A stretch of 5,272 nt of DNA from positions 1-5,272 of the forward strand of contig CANFJD010000197.1 in NCBI GenBank assembly GCA_947447315.1, written 5' to 3'. Below the pieces are notes generated by a model that saw only the letters and a list, made by a program, of their open reading frames with translations, made no database searches and had not been told where the DNA came from. The position numbers were made by a program, and so were the translations under genes. This document shows positions 1 through 5,272 of the stretch, one piece after another. The stretch comes from Fimbriimonadaceae bacterium. GTDB lineage: Bacteria > Armatimonadota > Fimbriimonadia > Fimbriimonadales > Fimbriimonadaceae. Each line of letters opens with the position of its first letter. Position 1 is the first letter of the stretch.

Positions 1-1755
1 AATGGCTTTGACGATCCTCGGATAACGGAGAATTGGACTCACGCCGAAGCCGCTGCCGCGTCTTTTGCCGAGCGTTACCGCGACAAGGTTGGAAGCCTTT
101 CTGCGGGCGAACTAGCAGTTGCGATTGCGGAACTGGAAGCGATCTATCAGACGGTGGCGAAGCCGATGGGATATGCCAGTCTCCGGTTCGCAGCCGATTC
201 GGCCGATCCCGCGGTCGGGGCGTTTATGCAGAAGCAGCAGGAAAGGGGAACTGGCCTTAGCGTAACCCTGATGTTTTTTGAACTTGAACTCCAAGCTATT
301 TCTGCGGACAAAATCAAGTTGATCACGGAAGATCCGGCGCTTGGGAAATACCGGCACTTCGTGGAAACGGCTTCGGCACTCGCACCATACCGCTTGTCGG
401 AAGCAGAAGAAATCATCCTGGAAGAGGTTGCCAACACGGGTTCGCGGGCTTGGACTCGGTTCTACGATGAGACATTAGCGAACCACGAGTTTAAGTTCTT
501 TCGTCCGGGGGCGATGGAACCTGAAATTATGACGGAGCAGGAAGTTCTGGACTTTCTCAGAGACTCCGACCGCGCCGTACGTCAAGCCGCAGCCGACTGT
601 CTTACCGCAGGGCTTACCGAAATCGAGCGCCTCCTGACGTTCAACTTTAATAATATGCTGCAGGACAAAGCGGTTGAAGACCGTCTGCGAGGCTTTGAAT
701 ATCCTGAGCAAAGCCGACACTTATCGAACGAGCTCGATCGTGAAATCGTCGATTTGGTGATCCGGCTATGTGGCGAACACTACGGTTTGGTGGCTCGGTA
801 CTACCAGGTGAAGCGAGAGATATTGGGGCTAGACGAGCTCACTCATATTGATCGATACGCGCCGCTTTTTGAAAGCGAAGCAAAGATTCCATGGGCCGAC
901 GCCCAAGACCTAGTGTTGAAATCTTTCGGCCAGTTTAGCGGCGAAATGGAGCGTCGGGCGGCGGAGTTCTTTGACTCGGAATGGATTGATGCAGAACCCC
1001 GTACCGGGAAGCGAGGCGGCGCCTTCTGTTCATACAACACGCCCGACACTCACCCGGTGGTTTTTCTAAGCTACTTGGACAGCATGGACAATGTGATGAC
1101 CCTTGCCCACGAGCTAGGTCATGGCGTCCATGCCTCACTCAGCCGGGCCCAAAGCTACTTTAACTATCACGGCACGTTGCCATTGGCCGAGCTTGCGTCT
1201 ACCTTTGGGGAGACTCTGGTATTCGAGAATCTGGTAGCCCAAGCGAGCCTAAAGGATCGAGTGGCGCTGTACGCCGAAAAGATTGAGGGAATGTTTGCCA
1301 CCGTGTTCCGCCAGGCCGCGATGTTCCGCTTTGAGCAACGTGCCCACCAGGCGCGTCGAGAACTGGGCGAGCAGACAGTAGACCAGTTTGGGCAAATCTG
1401 GCACGAAGAGTTGCAAGCGATGTTTGGCGACTCGGTGAAATTGGGTGACCAGCACCGACGGTGGTGGAGCTACATTCCGCACTTTGTCCACACGCCGTTT
1501 TACGTCTACGCCTATTCTTTCGGAGAGCTCTTGGCTCTCTCGCTGTACGGGAAAGCCCGTCAGGAGGGCCCCAGCTTCGAACCTAAGTATCTGGAAGTTC
1601 TCACCCGCGGCGGTAGTCTCAATCCTGAGCAGCTTATGGAAATCGTGGGAGTTGACCTCCGCAGCGAGGATTTCTGGCGAGGCGGCTTCGATGCCATGGA
1701 AGGATTCCTCACAGAATTCGAGCGGCTCTGGGCGGAATACCAAGCCAGTCTATAA
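1..1755 (+). CDS. pepF: M3-family zinc oligoendopeptidase (PepF type), 5' end cut off by window edge
   Basis: The reading frame is open from base 1 and ends at TAA 1753-1755, giving 584 visible residues. The family is usually about 590-600 residues and the fragment begins at a typical N-terminal motif (GFDDPR), so I infer that only about 10-20 residues are missing. The Met codon at 154 is internal (residue 52): clear family sequence precedes it. The N-terminal helical oligopeptidase-F region covers roughly residues 1-175 and the M3 catalytic domain about 180-570. The zinc site is H370-E-L-G-H374, with E371 as general base and E397 (in AELAST) as the third ligand. A transition-state-stabilising segment follows, with H494, H497, Y501, Y503 and Y505 in HFVHTPFYVYAY. 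Enzymes of this family cleave short peptides in the cytoplasm, working in peptide turnover. No signal peptide can be judged because the start is absent. The gene converges on the secreted-protein gene, and the two share the hairpin just after the stop. The family assignment is very secure; natural substrates are unknown. Confidence 0.96.
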   Translation, partial: NGFDDPRITENWTHAEAAAASFAERYRDKVGSLSAGELAVAIAELEAIYQTVAKPMGYASLRFAADSADPAVGAFMQKQQERGTGLSVTLMFFELELQAISADKIKLITEDPALGKYRHFVETASALAPYRLSEAEEIILEEVANTGSRAWTRFYDETLANHEFKFFRPGAMEPEIMTEQEVLDFLRDSDRAVRQAAADCLTAGLTEIERLLTFNFNNMLQDKAVEDRLRGFEYPEQSRHLSNELDREIVDLVIRLCGEHYGLVARYYQVKREILGLDELTHIDRYAPLFESEAKIPWADAQDLVLKSFGQFSGEMERRAAEFFDSEWIDAEPRTGKRGGAFCSYNTPDTHPVVFLSYLDSMDNVMTLAHELGHGVHASLSRAQSYFNYHGTLPLAELASTFGETLVFENLVAQASLKDRVALYAEKIEGMFATVFRQAAMFRFEQRAHQARRELGEQTVDQFGQIWHEELQAMFGDSVKLGDQHRRWWSYIPHFVHTPFYVYAYSFGELLALSLYGKARQEGPSFEPKYLEVLTRGGSLNPEQLMEIVGVDLRSEDFWRGGFDAMEGFLTEFERLWAEYQASL

Positions 1756-1758
1756 ACG

Positions 1759-1797
1759 AAAAACGCCCCCACCCAAATATGGGTGGGGGCGTTTTTT
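1759..1797. terminator. Bidirectional intrinsic terminator between convergent genes
   Basis: A perfect 16-bp inverted repeat pairs 1759-1774 (AAAAACGCCCCCACCC) with 1781-1796 (GGGTGGGGGCGTTTTT) around a 6-base loop AAATAT (1775-1780). On the plus strand the GC-rich stem runs into six T residues (1792-1797), three bases after the peptidase stop. On the minus strand the A-run 1759-1763 becomes a T-run, so the same hairpin also ends the gene whose stop lies at 1808-1810. Its position in the 52-bp gap between two converging stop codons is what a shared Rho-independent terminator requires. Confidence 0.95.
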
Positions 1798-1807
1798 GTG
1801 TGCTGGA

Positions 1808-3817
1808 CTAGCCAGCCGGGGCGGCTTCACCCTTCAGCTGCAGTTGTTCCAGCTTGAGGTTGAAGGGGTTTGATTGGTTGCCGGATCGGTTGGGAAGGAT
1901 CACTCGGAAGAGCGCTTTCACCTTGCCGTCTTTGCCCATGTACGGAGCCGTGGCCTCATCCGCGATCTCGAACTTAAATGCTGCCGACGTGGCCGGAATG
2001 GTCTGGACCGAGTCGTAAGCGTTCTTGTTGTAGTTCCACAAGTAGAGGAAGTACGAAGATCCCGTCGGCGCGTTAGCCAGGCCATTGATGCCAATGTAAG
2101 CACTGGTGGTGGGCGTCAACGTCGTCTGGTAGGTAGCTTCGAGACTGGCCACCTGCCCCAGGCCGCGAACGGCGACAGAGCTCATGGTAAGGCTGTTACC
2201 ATCGTTCTGATTCAGAGAACTCGCGTTGCCCGCCGTGATCTTGCCCTGGCTCAACCATGACACTGCCGTGGTGGCCGGGAACACGGTGGCGTTCTCGCCC
2301 GCGCTGCTCAGTTTCCAGTTGGTGAAGTAAGTTGTCCAGCCTCCATCGGAGCGACCAACCATACCAAAGCCCCAGAAGGTGCGCTCGTCGGTCGGGTCCA
2401 CGACCACGCCGAAGTAGTCGCCCCATCGGTTTTCGCCCGCGCCGCCGTACAGGCCCACGCTAGAAGCGAATGCGACCGGCTTACCGGTAACGCCGACGGG
2501 ATCTTTCGCCTTACGGGCGGAGTACACGAGGTCTGCCTGTAGGGTCGGGCTCGACTTGCTGTAAAGCACCGAGATGTCCCCACGCTTGTTCATGTTGATG
2601 GCCGGCATGTGCGTGTGCTCGGTGGAGCCGCCCGCAATGTTTCCCGACTGTCGCAAGGTCGGTACACCGGTGGTTGGCCAAGTGTTAACGCGAATCTCGT
2701 ACCAGCGCACAACTTGGCGATCTCCGGTGGCCGTAGTGTTTACGCCGTGGGCGCCCAAGAGCGATCCGTTCACGTAGCTGGCGTTATAGATACGCGAGTC
2801 GAAGCGATCCATGTTATGACCGCTTGGGCCCGGAACGGGCTGAGAAGGCGTCGAGAACGTCGGAACCGTTACCTCGGTGGACTTGATCACCGGATTATTC
2901 GGTCCGCCCGTCACCGCGTGAACACGGATTGACGTGGTGCTCGAAGCTCCCAGGCAGTAAACGTTGGCCGACGTGGTGTCGTTGTTTACACAAACCTTAG
3001 TGGTTCCGGCCGAATCGTCGTTGAACAGCTTTCCGGTAACCGGTGAGCCGGCAAGAATGGCGGCCTTCGGAAATACCAGGAAGAGGTTTCCGGCGTAGCC
3101 ACTGGTGAAGCCGAACATATTTCCGGTAATCACCATCGTGTCTTTGTTGAAGCCAAATCCCGGATAGTCCAGCCAGTAATCGTTGGAGCCAACGGTCAGC
3201 TTGCTATCGATGCGGTAGACGCTCCACTTCCCGTTCGGATCTTCGTCGTCCGAAACCGCCACCAACTGCTTGCTGATCTTGGAGGAGAATCCGACCTCGA
3301 TGATCATGGTGAACCATCGCTTGGTAGTTGCATCGTAAATCGTCTTCGGGTCCGAAATGACTTCGCCCTGAATACCGACCGATTTGAAAAACTGAGAGTA
3401 GTCCTGCTCGAACGTCTTCTTGCCGGTCTTCTTTTCGAAGAATGCAACCGTCGTGTTGACCGATTCCACTACCCAGTTCTGGCTGACGCTTCCGTCTACG
3501 TCGGGCGGAAAGTATCCGGTGTATCCGATACCGGGGAAAACCAGTTTGGGCTGCGATCCTCGCAGCAAGGTGGGGTCGGTATTGCCGGTCGGCAGGTTAT
3601 TCGGCGGCATCACCCGCAGCGGCGGGTTAGAGTCGTTCTCCGAAATGGCAGGGCGGGTGCGACGGCCCGGATTGATCTGCGGAGTAAACGTCCGCGTGTC
3701 AATGGTAACCGGCCGCACAACGGTCGTTTCGCCGTATGGCTGAATCGTCACCGTTTTCTGGCCAAACGCCACTCCCGTAAGGAGAAGCGCGGCGGATAAG
3801 CTAAGAATCTTGTTCAT
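1808..3817 (-). CDS. Secreted beta-propeller-like exported protein of unknown function (669 aa)
   Basis: The N-terminus is a classical Sec signal peptide: Lys3, a hydrophobic core at residues 4-18, and likely cleavage after A-F-G19 before Gln20. A Pro/Arg/Asn-rich linker follows (about 20-92). Residues about 93-505 resemble a widespread group of bacterial exported proteins with repeated beta structure: FPPDVDGSV (103-111), DPKTIYDATTKRWF (156-169), AVSDDEDPNGKW (187-198), DYPGFGFN (217-224), a segment around HTHMPAINMNKRGD (401-414), RWGDYFGVVVDPTDERTFWG (464-483) and W501. Residues about 506-669 look like a separate beta-sandwich module. Only two cysteines occur in the whole protein (C276, C288), so one small disulfide loop is possible. 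There is no HExxH, Ser-His-Asp or other catalytic motif that I recognise, and no sorting tail (PEP-CTERM, LPXTG). I prefer ATG at 3815-3817 over the GTG at 3824-3826, because the GAGTGG at 3823-3828 would serve as its ribosome site and the signal peptide then starts MNKILS. The stop is TAG 1808-1810. The gene lies 77 bp downstream of the deaminase on the same strand. Export is confident; function is unknown. Confidence 0.9.
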   Translation of the reverse strand: MNKILSLSAALLLTGVAFGQKTVTIQPYGETTVVRPVTIDTRTFTPQINPGRRTRPAISENDSNPPLRVMPPNNLPTGNTDPTLLRGSQPKLVFPGIGYTGYFPPDVDGSVSQNWVVESVNTTVAFFEKKTGKKTFEQDYSQFFKSVGIQGEVISDPKTIYDATTKRWFTMIIEVGFSSKISKQLVAVSDDEDPNGKWSVYRIDSKLTVGSNDYWLDYPGFGFNKDTMVITGNMFGFTSGYAGNLFLVFPKAAILAGSPVTGKLFNDDSAGTTKVCVNNDTTSANVYCLGASSTTSIRVHAVTGGPNNPVIKSTEVTVPTFSTPSQPVPGPSGHNMDRFDSRIYNASYVNGSLLGAHGVNTTATGDRQVVRWYEIRVNTWPTTGVPTLRQSGNIAGGSTEHTHMPAINMNKRGDISVLYSKSSPTLQADLVYSARKAKDPVGVTGKPVAFASSVGLYGGAGENRWGDYFGVVVDPTDERTFWGFGMVGRSDGGWTTYFTNWKLSSAGENATVFPATTAVSWLSQGKITAGNASSLNQNDGNSLTMSSVAVRGLGQVASLEATYQTTLTPTTSAYIGINGLANAPTGSSYFLYLWNYNKNAYDSVQTIPATSAAFKFEIADEATAPYMGKDGKVKALFRVILPNRSGNQSNPFNLKLEQLQLKGEAAPAG

Positions 3818-3822
3818 GATTT

Positions 3823-3828
3823 CCACTC
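3823..3828 (-). promoter_or_regulatory. Weak ribosome binding site deciding the ATG start of the secreted-protein gene
   Basis: On the minus strand GAGTGG (3823-3828) sits five bases before ATG 3815-3817. It is an imperfect Shine-Dalgarno match, but it overlaps the alternative GTG codon (3824-3826). That GTG itself has no purine-rich site at a proper distance. This favours the 669-residue product over one three residues longer. Confidence 0.45.
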
Positions 3829-3847
3829 AATTACTACTCTCTAGGCT

Positions 3848-3878
3848 AGTATGCGACCAAATGCGCACTCTTTGTCTA
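3848..3878 (-). promoter_or_regulatory. Possible sigma-70-like promoter of the secreted-protein gene
   Basis: On the minus strand TAGACA (3873-3878, five of six matches to TTGACA) is followed after 19 bases by CATACT (3848-3853, four of six matches to TATAAT). This would give a leader of roughly 25 bases. The spacer is longer than ideal, so this is tentative; read-through from the deaminase gene is the alternative. No clear intrinsic terminator lies in the 77-bp gap. Confidence 0.22.
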
Positions 3879-3894
3879 CGGGCGTAAAGAAATT

Positions 3895-4956
3895 TTAATT
3901 CTGTTCCTCGTCGCTTTCCGTTTCTTCTTCTGGACTGGGCCATTGGGTGCGGATCTGATCTCGCAAGGCAGCCTTCTTTTCGAGGTCCAAAAACGCTGAA
4001 TTGACCGCGTTCATGGTCAGCGAATACGCCATATCTTCGCTAAGTTCAAACGTTTCCATAACGCGTCGCCACTCTTCCGTGAGGGTCGTTCCCATCATGG
4101 GTGGATCGTCGGAGTTGATGGTGATCACTACGCCTTCGTCTAGCAGGCGGCCCAGGGAATGACTTTCCAGGTCGGGGAAGACACCGAGGCAAACATTGCT
4201 GGTCGGGCATATCTCAAGCGGGATTCCATCGTTGCGTAATTGAACGATCAGATGGGCATCTTCCACGGCGCGAACTCCGTGCCCGATGCGGCGAGCGTGG
4301 GTTACCGCCAGGGTTTCGCGAATCGATTCGGCCCCCGCCGTTTCGCCCGCATGGGCGGCGACCGGAATCCCTTCCGCCTGGGCGGCATCGAATACCTCCG
4401 CGTAGACCGCGGTTCCGGCCGTTTCCATTCCGGCAATGCCGAGGGCGGCGACGAGGCCGTCGGATTGACCGTCCCGCACCCAGTCCAGCACTTCGGTTGC
4501 GATGGCCACGTCCTGATCGTCTCGCACGATGTCGAGGATGAACCGGATATCGATGCCTAAGGACTGGGCGTATTCCCTACCGCGGCGGAGAGCGTCGCGC
4601 TGCTGGGGCCAGGGAATTCCGGCGTACTTGGCGATCGTCGAGGCGGTGTAGGTGACCTCGGTGTAGAGCACGTTTTGCGCGGCTTGACTATCCGCGAATT
4701 CTCGGACGATCAGTTCCAGATCTTCTGCCGATTGGATGCATTGGGATACGGCAACGTAAACCTCCACAAAGTGCGGGAAGTCTTTGAACTGGTACCAGTC
4801 TCGCAGTCCTTCCACCGTGGTGGCGGGGAGAGTTTTGCCGTTTCGCTTGGCTAGTTCCAGCACCGTTTCGGGGCGGATGCTTCCTTCTAAGTGAACGTGA
4901 AGTTCCACTTTGGGTATACGCGCTATGAAATCTGCTAGAAGTGATGGAGAGGGCAC
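3895..4956 (-). CDS. add: Adenosine deaminase family protein (adenosine or aminodeoxyfutalosine deaminase)
   Basis: This is a 353-residue metal-dependent TIM-barrel deaminase, close to the usual family length. Expected active-site residues are all present: H20 and H22 (HVHLEGS), H202 with catalytic E205 (HAGE), H226 (GHG), and D283-D284 in NSDDPPMMGTTLTEEW. G176-M-E178 occupies the conserved substrate-contact GxE position. The family hydrolyses the 6-amino group of adenosine to inosine with release of ammonia in the cytoplasm (purine salvage). The run after HAGE (TAGAESI) is adenosine-type rather than adenine-deaminase-type. However, residues 57-105 (FKDFPHFVEVY, then QNVLYTEVTYTAS) lack the usual R-F-x-P strand of true adenosine deaminases. 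They resemble the COG1816 branch that deaminates 6-amino-6-deoxyfutalosine in menaquinone synthesis. The C-terminus ends in an acidic tail (about 340-353). The start is GTG 4954-4956: an in-frame TAA (4960-4962) lies two codons upstream, so no longer form is possible. No Shine-Dalgarno site is visible. The gene is divergent from the osmC-like gene. Family is certain; substrate is not. Confidence 0.94.
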   Translation of the reverse strand: MPSPSLLADFIARIPKVELHVHLEGSIRPETVLELAKRNGKTLPATTVEGLRDWYQFKDFPHFVEVYVAVSQCIQSAEDLELIVREFADSQAAQNVLYTEVTYTASTIAKYAGIPWPQQRDALRRGREYAQSLGIDIRFILDIVRDDQDVAIATEVLDWVRDGQSDGLVAALGIAGMETAGTAVYAEVFDAAQAEGIPVAAHAGETAGAESIRETLAVTHARRIGHGVRAVEDAHLIVQLRNDGIPLEICPTSNVCLGVFPDLESHSLGRLLDEGVVITINSDDPPMMGTTLTEEWRRVMETFELSEDMAYSLTMNAVNSAFLDLEKKAALRDQIRTQWPSPEEETESDEEQN

Positions 4957-4961
4957 GAATT

Positions 4962-4989
4962 ATTGTAGTTCGTGGCGACGAATAGTCAC
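4962..4989 (-). promoter_or_regulatory. Candidate promoter for a leaderless deaminase transcript
   Basis: On the minus strand GTGACT (4984-4989, four of six matches to TTGACA) is followed by a 16-base spacer and TACAAT (4962-4967, five of six matches to TATAAT). The -10 box ends only five bases before the GTG start. A start site at normal distance would therefore fall at or within a base or two of the first codon, leaving no room for a leader. This agrees with the missing ribosome binding site. Confidence 0.45.
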
Positions 4990-4999
4990 CGGTGCCGGT
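4987..4999. promoter_or_regulatory. Small palindrome in the divergent intergenic region, possible operator
   Basis: CACCGGTG (4987-4994) is a perfect 8-bp palindrome. It overlaps a second inverted repeat, ACCGG-TG-CCGGT (4988-4999). It lies in the 80-bp gap between the divergent deaminase and osmC-like starts and touches the candidate -35 box of the deaminase. Position suits a regulator site, but short GC-rich palindromes are common by chance. Confidence 0.18.
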
Positions 5000-5036
5000 A
5001 GTCTTTTGGGAAAGGCCACGGGCCCCAAACAAGACC

Positions 5037-5272
5037 ATGATTAGAACTGCCAATGCCGTTTGGAACGGCGATCTCAAGACCGGAACCGGCGTCATTTCCA
5101 CTCAATCCACCGTGCTGAACGAGAGTCAGTACAGCTTCCGCACCCGGTTCGAAGACGGCGTGGGCACCAACCCCGAAGAGCTCATCGCCGCCGCCCACGC
5201 CGGATGCTTCAGCATGGCCTTCTCGGCCCAGCTGGGCGAGCGAGGCATCGTTCCCGCCTCCATCGAGACCAA
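5037..5272 (+). CDS. osmC: OsmC-family peroxiredoxin, 3' end cut off by window edge
   Basis: Translation from ATG 5037-5039 stays open to the window edge, giving 78 complete codons of a protein usually about 140 residues long. The product starts MIRTANAVWNGDLKTGTG and contains YSFRTRF (32-38), TNPEELIAAAHAGCFSMAF (44-62) and LGERG. Aligned by eye with E. coli OsmC, the peroxidatic cysteine is C57, with the partner residues R37 and E48 conserved. The second (resolving) cysteine would lie beyond the edge. OsmC enzymes reduce organic hydroperoxides in the cytoplasm using a thiol reductant; here the role is inferred from the family. The motif set fits the OsmC branch better than Ohr or YhfA. A GTG at 4992-4994 in frame could add 15 residues, but these do not resemble the family N-terminus, so ATG is chosen. 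The ribosome site is poor: GGGAAAGG (5008-5015) is about 21 bases too far upstream. The gene is divergent from the deaminase. Confidence 0.94.
   Translation, partial: MIRTANAVWNGDLKTGTGVISTQSTVLNESQYSFRTRFEDGVGTNPEELIAAAHAGCFSMAFSAQLGERGIVPASIET

Noticed and set aside
1249..1743. 164-codon antisense reading frame inside the peptidase gene
   Set aside because: No recognisable domain, no ribosome site, and it lies wholly opposite a well-conserved gene; GC-rich codon bias produces such shadows.
154..1755. Peptidase gene starting at ATG 154
   Set aside because: The frame is open to base 1 and residues before this Met match the family N-terminus, so it is an internal Met and the gene simply begins outside the window.
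1445..1873. 142-codon plus-strand reading frame across the end of the peptidase gene and the terminator
   Set aside because: It would be translated through the strong hairpin and into the antisense of the next gene; composition is Ser/Arg-rich and unlike a real protein.
1874..2260. Plus-strand reading frame opposite the 3' part of the secreted-protein gene
   Set aside because: Arg/Val-rich shadow translation with no motif, fully antisense to a clear gene.
3818..3826. GTG start at 3824-3826 for the secreted protein
   Set aside because: It has no ribosome site at proper distance and overlaps the likely site of the ATG at 3815-3817.
3868..3894. Possible terminator after the deaminase gene (TACG-CC-CGTA near 3872-3886)
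   Set aside because: The stem is only four base pairs with a two-base loop and no T-run follows on the minus strand.
4688..5198. Two minus-strand reading frames overlapping the deaminase start and the osmC-like gene
   Set aside because: Both run antisense to or out of frame with conserved coding sequence, and neither resembles a known protein.
1..5272. CRISPR array, tRNA or rRNA gene, insertion sequence, attachment site or undescribed defence-type system
   Set aside because: No spaced direct repeats, no cloverleaf or rRNA sequence, no transposase or terminal repeats, and nearly every base is accounted for by four genes and short gaps.

Overview
The window holds four protein genes and no RNA gene, mobile element or CRISPR array that I can see. 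The DNA is bacterial, moderately GC-rich and densely coded. No taxonomic marker gene is present. The secreted-protein style, the weak Shine-Dalgarno sites and the gene set would fit a free-living soil or water bacterium, perhaps Armatimonadota (Fimbriimonadia-like). That placement is a low-confidence inference.

Layout: (1) At 1-1755, plus strand, lies nearly all of an M3-family zinc oligoendopeptidase (PepF type), open at the left edge and lacking only its extreme N-terminus. (2) At 1759-1797 a 16-bp perfect hairpin has an A-run on one side and a T-run on the other. It serves as a shared bidirectional terminator for the peptidase and for the convergent gene that follows. (3) At 1808-3817, minus strand, is a 669-residue secreted protein. 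It has a signal peptide, a proline-rich linker, a large beta-propeller-like exported region and a C-terminal beta-sandwich-like region. (4) At 3895-4956, minus strand, is an adenosine-deaminase-family enzyme with all zinc and catalytic residues. Several sequence details make aminodeoxyfutalosine (menaquinone pathway) a credible alternative substrate. It begins at GTG with no ribosome binding site and a -10-like box five bases upstream, suggesting leaderless expression. (5) At 5037-5272, plus strand, is the first 78 residues of an OsmC-type peroxiredoxin, divergent from the deaminase and cut by the right edge.

The genes do not form an obvious pathway. Three are housekeeping-type enzymes: peptide turnover, purine or menaquinone-intermediate deamination, and hydroperoxide detoxification. 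The fourth is an exported protein of unknown role. I found no convincing undescribed multi-gene system. The points most worth checking are the deaminase's true substrate, its leaderless start, and the function of the exported protein.
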